A DNA stretch of 64,000 nt from Pseudoroseicyclus aestuarii (GCF_003217255.1 NZ_QJTE01000003.1:248001-312000), one strand, 5' to 3'; shown: positions 18,569 through 28,267, counted from the stretch's first letter. Notes: generated from the sequence alone by a model not told the origin. A program made the numbers and translations.

Positions 18569-18850
18569 ATGAAGCTCTTCCACCACGCCAACGGCGAAAC
18601 CACCCGTGAAACCCGCCACCTCTGGGCCTGCTACGAAGTGGCCTACACGGCGGTCGATTTCACTGCCGCGGCGACCTTCCTGATCGGCTCGATCATGTTC
18701 TACTGGAGCAGCCTGAACACGCCGGCGGTCACGCTCTTCGTCATCGGCTCGCTCTGCTTCGCGCTCAAGCCGACCATTCGGCTGGTGCGGGAATTGCACC
18801 TGATGCGGAAGCGCGATTACGCGGATCTCGCGAAACGCGAAGAGAGCTGA
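18569..18850 (+). CDS. YrhK domain protein (small membrane protein)
   Basis: A 93-aa protein matching the YrhK domain: TRHLWACYEVAYTAVDFTAA, then two hydrophobic segments (about residues 33-48 and 51-68, FLIGSIMFYW and FVIGSLCFALKP), then the basic TIRLVRELHLMRK. The two segments predict a helical hairpin in the inner membrane. Function is unknown. It lies between pheS and pheT, after a terminator-like hairpin, so it probably has its own promoter. The start ATG 18569 has only a weak ribosome site. Confidence 0.8.
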   Translation: MKLFHHANGETTRETRHLWACYEVAYTAVDFTAAATFLIGSIMFYWSSLNTPAVTLFVIGSLCFALKPTIRLVRELHLMRKRDYADLAKREES

Positions 18851-19012
18851 CGGTTCCGTCACCGCCTCGTGTCGTCACGACATCGCGCGCCGCGTTGAAA
18901 GCAGCGCGGACCGCCCGATCTAGAGGCCAGCCCGCCGACGCCGATCCTCGCCATGGTGGCAGGAGACGCCGACGGACCGCGCGAAGACGCGGGCTTTGGA
19001 AAGGGCAAGACC

Positions 19013-19816
19013 ATGAAACGCAACACTCTTCTCGGCACCGCCATGGCGGTCCTGATGTCCTCTGCGGCCGTCGTGCCGGCCTTTGCGCAGGACACCGCGA
19101 CCTCCTCGGGCCAGACCACGCAGCAGGCCACGGAGCAGACCGCACCGGCGCAAAGCCAGAACGGCGCGACCAATGGGGGCGACCGGACGGCGCCCTTCGA
19201 CTTCCAGGTCTCCTCGGATGCGGCAAGCGGGCTGCGGGACGTGCAGCTGGCGCAGATCGCGCTGATGACCAACCGCACGGACAACCTGTCCGACATCCTG
19301 GACCGGGCGCAGACCGCCTTCCAGAACGCCAGCGGTGACGCCGTCTCGACCGATCAGCTGACCCAGAAGGCCGATGGCAGCAGCGTGACGGGCGCCGGCG
19401 CCCTGTCCGGCGATGCCTACTTCCCCGTCGCGATGAGCACGATGCTTTCCGAGCGCGCAAGCCTGCATCCGCAGGACGACAGCGCCTCGCAGAGCACGGC
19501 GAATGCCGACGGGGCGAGCCAGACCGGCAAGCCGACGAGCCTCTTCGGCATTGACGAGATCGACCTGCGTGACACCGTGACGCTGCTGCCGCAGCAGGCG
19601 ACGCTGACCGCGCTGGACGATGCGACCAAGGCCGCGCAGGACAGCGACTGGGACGGTGTGCGTACCGCGCTCGCCTCGATCCAGGGCAGCCTGATCCTCG
19701 GCACCTCGGACGCGCGCGGCGTGCCCTCGGGCGACCAGGCGCAGGCGCAGGTGCACAACACCAGCGCGCCGGCCGATGACGCGGCCACGCAGCAGTCGCA
19801 GGTCACCAGCCACTAA
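19013..19816 (+). CDS. Hypothetical exported protein
   Basis: A 267-aa protein with a Sec signal peptide (MKRNTLLGTAMAVLMSSAAVVPAFA, cleavage about residue 25). The mature part is rich in Q, T, S, D and A with a low-complexity stretch at residues ~26-60. It then has a helical-looking part (DAASGLRDVQLAQIALMTNR, LTALDDATKAAQDSDWDGVR). I recognise no domain. GAAAGGGCAAG precedes the ATG. It sits just before pheT with its own terminator-like hairpin and is likely periplasmic. Confidence 0.7.
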   Translation: MKRNTLLGTAMAVLMSSAAVVPAFAQDTATSSGQTTQQATEQTAPAQSQNGATNGGDRTAPFDFQVSSDAASGLRDVQLAQIALMTNRTDNLSDILDRAQTAFQNASGDAVSTDQLTQKADGSSVTGAGALSGDAYFPVAMSTMLSERASLHPQDDSASQSTANADGASQTGKPTSLFGIDEIDLRDTVTLLPQQATLTALDDATKAAQDSDWDGVRTALASIQGSLILGTSDARGVPSGDQAQAQVHNTSAPADDAATQQSQVTSH

Positions 19817-19835
19817 GGCGCCTGCAGGCAGGAGA

Positions 19836-19870
19836 GGGGGGCCGTCCGCCACGCGGGCGGCCCTTCCTTT
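19836..19870 (+). terminator. Terminator after the exported protein gene
   Basis: GGGCCGTCCGC pairs with GCGGGCGGCCC around CAC (about 19838-19863), followed by TTCCTTTT. It separates the exported-protein gene from pheT. Confidence 0.7.
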
Positions 19871-19922
19871 TGCCGCCGCCATCCGGTAACCCCGCCGGGA
19901 CCGAGAAAACGGGGCTAGACCG

Positions 19923-22316
19923 ATGAAATTCACCCTCTCCTGGCTCAAGGATCACCTCGAGACGGATGCCTCCGTCGAGGCGATCACCGAAGCCCTGACC
20001 GACCTCGGCCTCGAGGTCGAGGGGGTCGAGAACCCCGCCGCCAAGCTGCGCGGCTTCGTCATCGGCAAGGTCGTCGCGGCCGAGAAACACCCCGAGGCGG
20101 ATCGCCTGAAGGTCTGCCGCGTGGCGCTGCCGCAGGGCGAGACGCAGATCATCTGCGGCGCCCCCAATGCGCGGGCCGGGATCACCGTCGTCGTCGCCCA
20201 GCCCGGCATCTACGTCCCCGGCATCGACACCACCATCGGCGTCGGCAAGATCCGCGGCATCGAGAGCCATGGCATGATGGCCTCCGAGCGGGAGCTGGAG
20301 CTGTCGGAGGAGCACGACGGCATCATCGAGCTGCCCTCGGGCGAGGTGGGCGAGGAATTTGCCGACTGGCTCGCCGCCAATGATCCGGCCAAGGTCGACC
20401 CGGTGATCGAGATCGCGATCACCCCGAACCGCCCCGATGCGCTGGCCGTGCGCGGCGTCGCCCGCGATCTGGCCGCGCGCGGCCTCGGCAAGCTGAAGCC
20501 TGCGCCGGAGGCCGAGGTTCAGGGCAGCTTCGACAGCCCGGTGCAGGTGACGATCGAGGATGCGGCCAAGGACGGCTGCCCGGTCTTCTACGGCCGCTTG
20601 ATCCGCGGCGTGAAGAACGGCCCCTCGCCGCAATGGCTGCAGGACCGGCTGCGCGCCATCGGGCTGCGGCCGATCAGCTTCCTCGTCGATGTGACGAACT
20701 TCTTCGCCTACGACCGGGCGCGCCCCCTCCATGTCTTCGACGCGGGCAAGATCGCCGGCGGGCTGACCATCGCCCGCGCATCGGGCGGGGAGGAGCTGCT
20801 GGCGCTGGACGAGAAGACCTACGCCATGCCCGAGGGCGCGGTGATCTTCCGCGACGAGGCCGGGGTGCAGAGTATCGGCGGCATCATGGGCGGCGAGGCG
20901 ACCTCCGTCACCGAAGAGACCGTGGACGTCCTGGTCGAAAGCGCGTGGTTCGACCCGGTGCAGATCGCTCATGCGGGCCGCGCGCTGAAGATCAACTCCG
21001 ACGCGCGCTACCGCTTCGAGCGGGGCGTCGATCCGGCCTGGACCGAAGCCGGCCTCGATGCCGCGGTGCGGATGATCCTCGATCACGCGGGCGGCGAGGC
21101 GAGCCACCTGATCGCCGCCGGGCAGGCACCGGATCACGCGCGCAGCTACGCGCTGAACCCCGCGCGCGTCGTCTCTCTCGTCGGGATGGAGATCCCCGAG
21201 GCGCAGCAGCGCGCCACGCTTGAGGCGCTGGGCTTCGTGCTCGACGGGGACATGGCCGCGGTGCCGAGCTGGCGCCCCGACGTGCAGGGCCCCGCCGATC
21301 TGGTCGAGGAAGTGGCGCGCATCGCCTCTCTCAGCGGGCTCGAGCCGCAGCCGCTGCCGCGCGAGCCGGGCGTGCCGGCCCCGGTGCTGACACAGGTGCA
21401 GATCCGCGCGACCACGGCGCGGCGGACCGCCGCCTCGCTGGGCTACGACGAATGCGTCACCTACAGCTTCACCGACCGCGCGACGGCGGAGCTTTTCGGC
21501 GGCGGCACCGATGCGACGCGGCTCCAGAACCCGATCTCCGCCGACCTCAGCCACATGCGGCCCTCGCTGCTGGGGAACCTCTTGCGCGCCGCGGCGCGGA
21601 ACCAGGCGCGGGGGCAGGCCGATCTCGCGCTGTTCGAGGCGAGCGATGTCTTCGCCGGCGCCGAGCCGGGCGAGCAGCGCTTCGAGGTGGCGGGGCTGCT
21701 GACCGGGCGCAGCGGCCCGCGCGACATCCACGGCGCCAGCCGGCCTGTCGATCTTTATGACGTCAAGGCCGATGCCGAGGCGCTTCTGGCGGCCCTCGGC
21801 GCGCCGGCGAAGCTGCAGATCCTGCGCGGCGCCGAAGGCTGGTGGCACCCGGGGCGGCACGGCAAGCTGTGCCTGGGGCCGAAGAAGGTGCTGGGCGTCT
21901 TCGGAGAGCTGCATCCCCGCGTTCTCGAGGCGCTTGAGGTCAAGGGACCGGCGGTCGCCTTCACCCTCTGGCCCGAGGAAGTGCCGCTACCGCGCAGCAC
22001 CGGCGCCGCGCGGCCCGCGCTGGCGATCAGCGACCTGCAGGCGGTGGAGCGCGATTTCGCCTTCGTGCTGGACGCGGGTGTCGAGGCGCAGGTGGCGGTC
22101 AACGCCGCGCTGGGCGCCGACAAGGCGCTGATCTCGGGCGTGCGGGTCTTCGACCAGTTCCAGGGCGGATCGCTGGGCGAGGGCAAGAAGTCGCTCGCCC
22201 TGGCGGTGCGGCTGGAGCCGAAGGAGGCAACGCTGACCGAGAAGGAGATCGAGGCGGTCGGCGCGAAGATCGTCGAGAAGGTCGAGAAGGCGACGGGCGG
22301 CGTGCTGCGCCGCTAG
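19923..22316 (+). CDS. pheT: Phenylalanyl-tRNA synthetase beta subunit
   Basis: Editing and structural subunit of phenylalanyl-tRNA synthetase, 797 aa, the normal length. It contains the N-terminal tRNA-binding OB domain (KVVAAEKHPEADRLKVCRV near residues 42-60), the B3/B4 editing core (GGIMGGEATSVTEET at about 320-334), B5 (RYRFERGVDPAW region), and the C-terminal ferredoxin-like anticodon domain (RDFAFVLDAGVEAQVAV at about 705-721). It partners with pheS 1.9 kb upstream, although the two are normally adjacent; here three small genes separate them. Confidence 0.97.
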   Translation: MKFTLSWLKDHLETDASVEAITEALTDLGLEVEGVENPAAKLRGFVIGKVVAAEKHPEADRLKVCRVALPQGETQIICGAPNARAGITVVVAQPGIYVPGIDTTIGVGKIRGIESHGMMASERELELSEEHDGIIELPSGEVGEEFADWLAANDPAKVDPVIEIAITPNRPDALAVRGVARDLAARGLGKLKPAPEAEVQGSFDSPVQVTIEDAAKDGCPVFYGRLIRGVKNGPSPQWLQDRLRAIGLRPISFLVDVTNFFAYDRARPLHVFDAGKIAGGLTIARASGGEELLALDEKTYAMPEGAVIFRDEAGVQSIGGIMGGEATSVTEETVDVLVESAWFDPVQIAHAGRALKINSDARYRFERGVDPAWTEAGLDAAVRMILDHAGGEASHLIAAGQAPDHARSYALNPARVVSLVGMEIPEAQQRATLEALGFVLDGDMAAVPSWRPDVQGPADLVEEVARIASLSGLEPQPLPREPGVPAPVLTQVQIRATTARRTAASLGYDECVTYSFTDRATAELFGGGTDATRLQNPISADLSHMRPSLLGNLLRAAARNQARGQADLALFEASDVFAGAEPGEQRFEVAGLLTGRSGPRDIHGASRPVDLYDVKADAEALLAALGAPAKLQILRGAEGWWHPGRHGKLCLGPKKVLGVFGELHPRVLEALEVKGPAVAFTLWPEEVPLPRSTGAARPALAISDLQAVERDFAFVLDAGVEAQVAVNAALGADKALISGVRVFDQFQGGSLGEGKKSLALAVRLEPKEATLTEKEIEAVGAKIVEKVEKATGGVLRR

Positions 22317-22351
22317 AGCCTGACGCGACCTGCGGTGCCGCTGGGCAGGGA

Positions 22352-22414
22352 GGGGGGCGCTGCCCCCCGTCCGCGCAGGGCGCGGCCTCCCCCCGGGATA
22401 TTTGCAAAGAGAAG
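22352..22414. repeat. Dispersed GC-rich intergenic repeat with AT tail, copy 1
   Basis: GGGGGGC-GCT-GCCCCCC hairpin (22352-22368), a GC-rich spacer, then CCCCCCGGGATATTTGCAAA and GAGAAG. A second copy at 34363-34422 has the same order: hairpin, spacer ending CCCCCGGGATATTT, then CTAAAGAGAAGA. Elements of this form are frequent between genes in Rhodobacteraceae genomes, from general knowledge. The role is unknown; they could act as terminators or REP-like structures. Confidence 0.72.
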
Positions 22415-22482
22415 AGGGGGGCGGGCTTGTCGCCGGGCCCCACGGGGGCGAGGCTGCGGGCAAAGCACGACGGAGCCCGCCG

Positions 22483-23907
22483 ATGAAGAACACCCGCAGC
22501 ATCCCGCAGATCGCCGAGGCCCTCGCGCCCACCTTCGAGGCGCTGAGCCACCGCGTCTGGCATACGCCCGAGACCTGCTACGCCGAGCATGCCTCTGCCG
22601 CAGCCCATGCCGAGGAGCTGGAGCGGCAGGGCTTCGCCGTCACCCGCGGGCTGGCCGGGATCCCGACGGCGGTCATGGGCGAGGCGGGGCAGGGCGGCCC
22701 GGTGATCGCGATCCTCGGCGAGTACGACGCGCTGCCCGCCCTGAGCCAGGAGGCCGGCGCGGCAGAGCGGCGCCCCCTGGCCGAGGGGGGCGCGGGACAT
22801 GGCTGCGGGCACAACCTGCTGGGCGCGGGGTCGATGCTGGCGGCGACGGCGGTCAAGCAATGGCTCGAGGAGCAGGGGCTGGAGGGGCGCGTGCGCTACT
22901 ACGGCTGCCCCGCCGAGGAAGGCGGCGCGGCCAAGGCCTTCATGGTGCGGGCTGGCCTCTTCGACGACGTCGACGCCGCCTTCTGCTGGCATCCCGAGAA
23001 CTTCTGCGAGGTGATCTCGACCGGCTCTCTGGCCAATATCCGCGTCGATTTCCGCTTTACCGGCACCTCTTCCCATGCCGCCGTGGCGCCGCATCTGGGG
23101 CGCAGCGCGCTCGATGCGGTGGAACTGATGAGCGTCGGCGCGAACTACCTGCGCGAGCACATGACGCCCGACTGCCGCCTGCATTACGCCTATCTCGACG
23201 CGGGCGGCATCGCGCCCAACGTCGTGCAGGGGGCGGCGGCGGTGCGCTACGCGGTGCGCGCGGGGGATGTCGCGGGCATGCGCGATCTTTACGAGCGGGT
23301 CTGCGACGTGGCGCGGGGCGCGGCGCTGATGACCGGCACCAGGGTCGAGATCACGCCGATCAGCGCCGTGTCGGACATGCTGCTGAACGCGCCGATGCAG
23401 ACCCTGATGTGGGAGGAGCTGGAGGCCATGGGCCCGCCCGCTTTCGACGAGGAGGACCGTGCCTTCGCCGCCCATATGCAGACCGCGCTGAGCGAGCGGG
23501 ACATCGCGGATGCCTTCCGCCGCTTCGGGCTGAAGCCGGTGCCGGGGCAGGCGCTGTGCGAGGCGGTGGTGCCGCGCGAGGCGAAGCGGCTGCTGATGCT
23601 GGGATCCACCGACGTGGCGGATGTCAGCCGCGTCGTGCCGCTGGCGCAGGTGCATGGCGCGACCAGCGCCATCGGCACGCCCTTCCACACCTGGCAGCTG
23701 GTGGCGCAGGGGCTGTCCCCGATGGCCAACAAGGGCATGGTCCATGCCGGCACCGTCATCGCCCGCAGCGCCGCCCGGCTGATCGCGGAGCCGGAGACGC
23801 TGGCCGCCTGCCGGGCCGCGCATGAGGCCGCGGTGGCCGAGGACCCCTACGTCTCGCCCCTGCCGGAGGGGACGGAGCCGCCGATCCGGGAGATGGCGGG
23901 GGCCTGA
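22483..23907 (+). CDS. M20 family amidohydrolase (AbgB-like)
   Basis: Zinc-dependent amidohydrolase/peptidase, 474 aa. It shows the metal-binding GAGHGCGHNLLGAGS at about residues 103-117, the Glu pair in YYGCPAEEGGAAKAFM, and a dimerisation insert containing FTGTSSHAAVAPHLGRSALD. The general layout is that of AbgB, which splits p-aminobenzoyl-glutamate, and of related N-acyl amino acid hydrolases. The substrate is not determined. It stands alone between pheT and a convergent GST gene. ATG 22483 is the first start compatible with the family. Confidence 0.9.
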   Translation: MKNTRSIPQIAEALAPTFEALSHRVWHTPETCYAEHASAAAHAEELERQGFAVTRGLAGIPTAVMGEAGQGGPVIAILGEYDALPALSQEAGAAERRPLAEGGAGHGCGHNLLGAGSMLAATAVKQWLEEQGLEGRVRYYGCPAEEGGAAKAFMVRAGLFDDVDAAFCWHPENFCEVISTGSLANIRVDFRFTGTSSHAAVAPHLGRSALDAVELMSVGANYLREHMTPDCRLHYAYLDAGGIAPNVVQGAAAVRYAVRAGDVAGMRDLYERVCDVARGAALMTGTRVEITPISAVSDMLLNAPMQTLMWEELEAMGPPAFDEEDRAFAAHMQTALSERDIADAFRRFGLKPVPGQALCEAVVPREAKRLLMLGSTDVADVSRVVPLAQVHGATSAIGTPFHTWQLVAQGLSPMANKGMVHAGTVIARSAARLIAEPETLAACRAAHEAAVAEDPYVSPLPEGTEPPIREMAGA

Positions 23908-23927
23908 GGGCCCCCGCCGCTGCGCCC

Positions 23928-24623
23928 TTACATCGGCGGGATGTTGCGACCACGCTCGGCGGCGGGGCGGTTGTAGAACCGCTCGAGATAGGCGGGGACG
24001 TTCTTCAGATCGCCCCAGCCGACAAGATCCAGCGCCTCGTAGAAGGCGAGGCCGTTGAGCCAGGGGCAGATCGCGATATCGGCGATGCTGAACTCGCCGA
24101 TGATCCAGTCGCGCCCCTCGAGGCTGGTGTCGAGGACCTTCAGCAGGCGCTTGGCCTCGTTGATATAGCGCTCGCGCGGGCGCGGATCCTCGATCTCGGC
24201 ACCGGCGAACTTCACGAAGAAGCCGAGCTGGCCGAGCATCGGGCCGAGGCCGCCCATCTGCCACATGACCCACTGGATCGCGTGGTAGCGATCGGCCGGC
24301 GTCTCGCCCAGCAGGCGGCCGGTCTTCTCGGCCAGGTAGATCAGGATCGCGCCGCTCTCGAACAGGCCGATGGGCTGGCCGTCCGGCCCGTCCGGGTCGA
24401 TGATCGCGGGGATCTTGTTGTTCGGGTTCAGCGACAGGAACTCGGGGCTTTTGACATTGGCATCGTCCAGCCCGACGCGATGCGCCTCGTAGGCGAGGCC
24501 CAGCTCCTCGAGCGCGATGGAGGCCTTCTGCCCGTTCGGCGTCGGCAGGGAGTAAAGCTGGATGACGGACGGGTCCTTGGCGGGCCACTTGCGGGTGATC
24601 GGGAAGGCGGAGAGATCGGCCAT
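23928..24623 (-). CDS. Glutathione S-transferase family protein (Ure2p/YghU-like)
   Basis: A 231-aa GST with the N-terminal thioredoxin-like domain IQLYSLPTPNGQKASIALEE (residues ~20-39), the substrate-glutathione site NPNNKIPAIIDPDG and FESGAILIYLAEKTG (E-S), and an all-helical C-terminal domain with FSIADIAICPWL. The PNGQK motif is typical of the nu-class YghU/YfcG group, which has disulfide-bond reductase or organic peroxidase activity. It converges with the amidohydrolase gene and is divergent from mscL. Confidence 0.9.
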   Translation of the reverse strand: MADLSAFPITRKWPAKDPSVIQLYSLPTPNGQKASIALEELGLAYEAHRVGLDDANVKSPEFLSLNPNNKIPAIIDPDGPDGQPIGLFESGAILIYLAEKTGRLLGETPADRYHAIQWVMWQMGGLGPMLGQLGFFVKFAGAEIEDPRPRERYINEAKRLLKVLDTSLEGRDWIIGEFSIADIAICPWLNGLAFYEALDLVGWGDLKNVPAYLERFYNRPAAERGRNIPPM

Positions 24624-24741
24624 GAGGGCTGTCCTTTCATTCTATCGCGCAACAGGTAATCGCTTGTCGCCCATCGGAAAGGCTTGCCGCGCGCGTCGGC
24701 GCGGATAGGCTGCGCCGGATCGCACAGAAGAGGGGCACGAC

Positions 24742-25182
24742 ATGATCGGCGAATTCCGCAGCTTCATCGCCAAGGGCAACGTGATGGACCTTGCCGTTGG
24801 GATCATCATCGGCGCGGCCTTCACCGCCATCGTGCAGAGCCTCGTGAACGACCTGATCAACCCGCTGATCGGCGTGATCGTCGGCAATGTCGACTTCCGT
24901 GACCTGTACATCGTGCTGTCGGGGACGGTGCCAGAGGGCCTCGGCCTCGATGCCGCGCGCGAGAGCGGGGCGGCGATCTTCGCCTATGGCGCCTTCCTGA
25001 CGGCGGTCATCAATTTCCTGATCATCGCCTGGGTCGTCTTCCTGCTGGTCAAGGGCGTGAACCGGATCAAGGATGCCGCCGTCCGCGAGGGAGAGCCGGT
25101 GCCCAATGCCCCTGCCGGCCCGACGCAGGAGCAACTGCTCAGCGAGATCCGCGATCTCCTGGCCAGCAAGCCGCAGCAATGA
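24742..25182 (+). CDS. mscL: Large-conductance mechanosensitive channel MscL
   Basis: Homopentameric inner-membrane channel that opens on hypo-osmotic shock. The 146-aa product starts [44 protein letters not shown], with the conserved gate helix TM1 (residues ~16-45). A periplasmic loop (~50-75) is followed by TM2 ([22 protein letters not shown], ~80-101) and a cytoplasmic helix. The stop overlaps the next start as ATGA, so it is co-transcribed with the TauE-like permease gene. Confidence 0.97.
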   Translation: MIGEFRSFIAKGNVMDLAVGIIIGAAFTAIVQSLVNDLINPLIGVIVGNVDFRDLYIVLSGTVPEGLGLDAARESGAAIFAYGAFLTAVINFLIIAWVVFLLVKGVNRIKDAAVREGEPVPNAPAGPTQEQLLSEIRDLLASKPQQ

Positions 25183-25934
25183 TGTTGGGCCTCGGCGCCG
25201 GCGCGCTGGCGCTGGCCTGCCTGGTCGGGCTGGTGGCGGGGACGGTGAAGGGCCTCGTCGGTTTCGCCATGCCGATGATCATGATTTCGGGCCTCAGCAT
25301 GATCCTGCCGCCCGAGCTGGCGCTGGCCGGGCTGATCCTGCCGACGCTGGCGAGCAACGGGCTGCAGGCGCTGCGGCAGGGCATCGGGGCGGCCTGGGCC
25401 ACGGCGCGGCGCTTCGGCGTCTATATCGCGGCGATGCTGGTGCTGCTGGCGATCAGCGCGCAGCTCGTGCGGGTGCTGGACCCCGACGTCCTGCTGCTGC
25501 TGATCGGCGCGCCGATCACCCTTTTCGCCCTTCTCCAGATCGCGGGCTGGCGGCCAAGGCTGGCGCGGCGCGACCGGCGGATCGAGGCGGGGGTGGGGGC
25601 GCTGGCCGGCTTCGTCGGCGGCATGTCGGGCGTCTGGGGGCCGCAGCTCGTCGCCTATCTGACCGCGCTGGATCTGGATAAGCGCGAGATGGTGCGCGTG
25701 CAGGGGGTGATCTACGCCACCGCCTCTGTCGCGCTGCTGGCGGCGCATCTGCAATCGGGGGTTCTGCGCGCCGAGACGGCGCCGCTCTCGGCGCTGCTGG
25801 TCGTGCCGGCGCTGGCGGGCATGCTGCTGGGCGCGCGTCTGCAGGACCGAATCGACCAGGCGCTGTTCCGCCGCGTCACGCTCTGGGTGCTGCTGATCGC
25901 CGGGCTGAACCTTCTGCGGCGGGCCTTGTTCTAG
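25179..25934 (+). CDS. TauE/SafE family sulfite exporter-like permease
   Basis: A 251-aa polytopic membrane protein of the TauE/SafE family. The repeated signature is visible in the N-half ([16 protein letters not shown], residues ~16-31) and C-half ([21 protein letters not shown], ~138-158), with about seven to eight membrane segments. Relatives export sulfite, sulfoacetate or other organosulfur anions; the substrate here cannot be assigned. It overlaps mscL by four bases. Confidence 0.88.
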   Translation: MMLGLGAGALALACLVGLVAGTVKGLVGFAMPMIMISGLSMILPPELALAGLILPTLASNGLQALRQGIGAAWATARRFGVYIAAMLVLLAISAQLVRVLDPDVLLLLIGAPITLFALLQIAGWRPRLARRDRRIEAGVGALAGFVGGMSGVWGPQLVAYLTALDLDKREMVRVQGVIYATASVALLAAHLQSGVLRAETAPLSALLVVPALAGMLLGARLQDRIDQALFRRVTLWVLLIAGLNLLRRALF

Positions 25935-26084
25935 CAGGAGCAGCGTCTTCCCGCGGCCGGTCCCGCAGGCCGTTCGTTCTGCGCTGGCGGATTTTTCCAG
26001 AACAGCCATTCCTAATCATCGCGGCTCATTGAAAAGCCTCGCCCCAGCGGACAGGTCTGCCCCAACCCCATGAGGAGACACGAT

Positions 26085-26849
26085 ATGCTCAAACCCGTTG
26101 CACTCGCCGCCGTTCTTGCCGCTTCCGTGACCGGCCCCGCCCTCGCGCAGGACAGCGATACGCTGCGCGTCGGCATGTCGGGGGGCTACTTTCCCTTCAC
26201 CTTCGTGCGCCAGGACGAGCTTCAGGGCTTTGAGGTCGACGTGATGGATGCCGTCGGCGAAGAGGCCGGCCTCGAGATCGAATACGAGACGATGAGCTTC
26301 TCGGGCCTGATCGGCGCGCTGGAGGCGGGCCGCATCGACACCATCGCCAACCAGATCACCATCACGCCCGAGCGCGAGGAGGCCTTCGTCTTCACGCAGC
26401 CCTATGTCATCGACGGCGCCCAGGTCGTGACCCGCGAAGGCAACGATGAGATCGGCGGCGTCGAGGATCTGCGCGGCAAGACCGTGGCGGTGAACCTCGG
26501 CTCCAACTTCGAGCAGCTGCTGCGCGACCTGCCCTTCGCGGACGAGGTCGATATCCGCACCTACGAGAGCAACATCGAGCAGGACACCGCGCTGGGCCGG
26601 GTCGATGCCTTCGTGATGGACCGCGTCTCCTCGGCGCAGGTGATCGAGGAGAGCCCGCTGCCGCTGCAACTCGCCGGTCAGCCCTTCTCCGAGATCCGCA
26701 ACGCGCTGCCGTTCCGCGACGACGACGAAGGCCAGGCCCTGCGCGACCGCGTCGATGCCGCCCTGACCGCCCTGCGCGAGGACGGCACCCTTGCCGAGAT
26801 CTCGCAAGAATGGTTCGGCAGCGACATCACCAGCGCCCCCTCGGAGTAA
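26085..26849 (+). CDS. Amino-acid ABC transporter, periplasmic substrate-binding protein
   Basis: A 254-aa periplasmic binding protein with a signal peptide (MLKPVALAAVLAASVTGPALA, cleavage near residue 21). It has the family-3 solute-binding pattern: LRVGMSGGYFPFTFV, GFEVDVMDAVGEEAGLEIEY, FSGLIGALEAGRIDTIANQI, TPEREEAFVFTQPYV. The latter part (IRTYESNIEQDTALGRVDAF) fits cystine/polar amino-acid binders. ATG 26085 follows TGAGGAG at 8 bases; the upstream ATG at 26070 has no ribosome site. It is the first gene of a three-gene operon with a permease and an ATPase. Confidence 0.93.
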   Translation: MLKPVALAAVLAASVTGPALAQDSDTLRVGMSGGYFPFTFVRQDELQGFEVDVMDAVGEEAGLEIEYETMSFSGLIGALEAGRIDTIANQITITPEREEAFVFTQPYVIDGAQVVTREGNDEIGGVEDLRGKTVAVNLGSNFEQLLRDLPFADEVDIRTYESNIEQDTALGRVDAFVMDRVSSAQVIEESPLPLQLAGQPFSEIRNALPFRDDDEGQALRDRVDAALTALREDGTLAEISQEWFGSDITSAPSE

Positions 26850-26857
26850 CCTGACAC

Positions 26858-27532
26858 ATGCGAGCCCTGGATTTCTCCTACATGCTGGGGCTCGTGCCCG
26901 TTCTCGTCAGCTATATTCCCCTGACGCTCTTCATGGCCGGGGCGGGGATGGTCTTTGCGCTGATCCTCGCCTCGGCGCTGGCGGTCGAGCGGGTGGTGAA
27001 GGTGCCGGTTCTGGACGGGCTGGTGGTGCTGTTCATCAGCTTCTTCCGCGGCACGCCGCTGCTGGTGCAGCTGTTCCTGTTCTACTACGGGCTGCCGCAG
27101 GTCCTGTCCTTCCTGACGCAGATCAACGGCGTGACGGCGGCGATCATGGGGCTGACGCTGCATTTCTCGGCCTATATGGCCGAGAGCATTCGCGCCGCCA
27201 TCGCCGGCGTCGACCGCAGCCAGTGGGAGGCGGCGCAATCCATCGGCATGACGCAGGCGCAGATGATGCGGCGCATCATCCTGCCGCAGGCGGGCCGGAT
27301 CGCGGCGCCGACGCTGGTCAATTACTTCATCGACATGATCAAGGGCACCTCGCTGGCCTTCACGCTTGGCGTGACCGAGATGATGGGCGCGGCGCAGAAG
27401 GAGGCGGCGGGCAGCTTCCGCTATTTCGAGGCCTTCCTCGTCATCGCGGTGCTCTACTGGATCATCGTCGAGATCCTGAGCCAGGGGCAGAAGCGCCTCG
27501 AGATCCACCTGAACAAGGCCTACGCGCGATGA
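26858..27532 (+). CDS. Amino-acid ABC transporter, permease
   Basis: A 224-aa inner-membrane permease of the His/Glu/Gln type with five membrane segments. The EAA loop is QSIGMTQAQMMRRIILPQAGRIAAP near residues 127-151, and the N-terminal family signature VLFISFFRGTPLLVQLFLFYYGLP lies at about 56-79. It likely forms a homodimer because only one permease is encoded. It starts 8 bases after the binding-protein gene and overlaps the ATPase gene by ATGA. Confidence 0.94.
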   Translation: MRALDFSYMLGLVPVLVSYIPLTLFMAGAGMVFALILASALAVERVVKVPVLDGLVVLFISFFRGTPLLVQLFLFYYGLPQVLSFLTQINGVTAAIMGLTLHFSAYMAESIRAAIAGVDRSQWEAAQSIGMTQAQMMRRIILPQAGRIAAPTLVNYFIDMIKGTSLAFTLGVTEMMGAAQKEAAGSFRYFEAFLVIAVLYWIIVEILSQGQKRLEIHLNKAYAR

Positions 27533-28260
27533 TCGGGATACAGGGGCTGACGAAGCGCTTTGGCGATACGGTGGTGCTGGACGCCATCGACCTCGACATC
27601 GCGGATGGCGAGCGGGTCGTGGTGATCGGCCCCTCGGGGACGGGCAAGTCGACGCTGCTGCGCTGCCTCAATTTCCTCGATGCGCCGCAGGCCGGGACGA
27701 TCCGCATCGGCGATCTGACCGTCGATGCCGCGCAGGCGACGCGCCAGCAGATCCTCGGGCTGCGGCGGCGCACCGCCTTCGTGTTCCAGAACTACGCGCT
27801 TTTTGCCAACAAGACCGCAAAGCAGAACATCATGGAGGCGCTGGTCACCGTGCAGGGCCGCCCCGTGCAGGAGGCCGAGGCCCGCGCGACGGAGATCCTC
27901 GCCCAGACCGGTCTTGCCGACAAGGCGGAGAGCTACCCGGCCGCGCTTTCGGGCGGGCAGCAGCAGCGCGTCGGGATCGGGCGCGCGATGGCGCTGGGTG
28001 CCGACCTGATGCTCTTCGACGAGCCGACCTCGGCCCTCGATCCCGAATGGGTGGGCGAGGTGCTGGACCTGATGCGGCAGGTTGCCGAGCAGCGGCAGAC
28101 CATGCTGATCGTCACGCACGAGATGCAGTTCGCCCGCGAGATCGCCGACCGCGTCGTCTTCATGGACGGCGGGCGCATCGTGGAGCAGGGCCCGCCCTCG
28201 CAGGTTCTGGACGCCCCGCAGGACGAGCGTCTGCAACGCTTCCTGCGCCGCGTCGGCTGA
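27529..28260 (+). CDS. Amino-acid ABC transporter, ATP-binding protein
   Basis: A 243-aa ABC ATPase: Walker A GPSGTGKST near residues 34-42, Q-loop VFQNYALF, signature LSGGQQQRVGIGRAMA near 142-157, Walker B LMLFDEPTSALDPE, and H-loop IVTHEMQFA. The THEMQFAREIADR context is typical of polar amino-acid and cystine importers (GlnQ/TcyC group). It is the last gene of the operon. Its stop is followed at once by what looks like the tail of a lost SDR gene. Confidence 0.95.
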   Translation: MIGIQGLTKRFGDTVVLDAIDLDIADGERVVVIGPSGTGKSTLLRCLNFLDAPQAGTIRIGDLTVDAAQATRQQILGLRRRTAFVFQNYALFANKTAKQNIMEALVTVQGRPVQEAEARATEILAQTGLADKAESYPAALSGGQQQRVGIGRAMALGADLMLFDEPTSALDPEWVGEVLDLMRQVAEQRQTMLIVTHEMQFAREIADRVVFMDGGRIVEQGPPSQVLDAPQDERLQRFLRRVG

Positions 28261-28267
28261 CCGGCGG

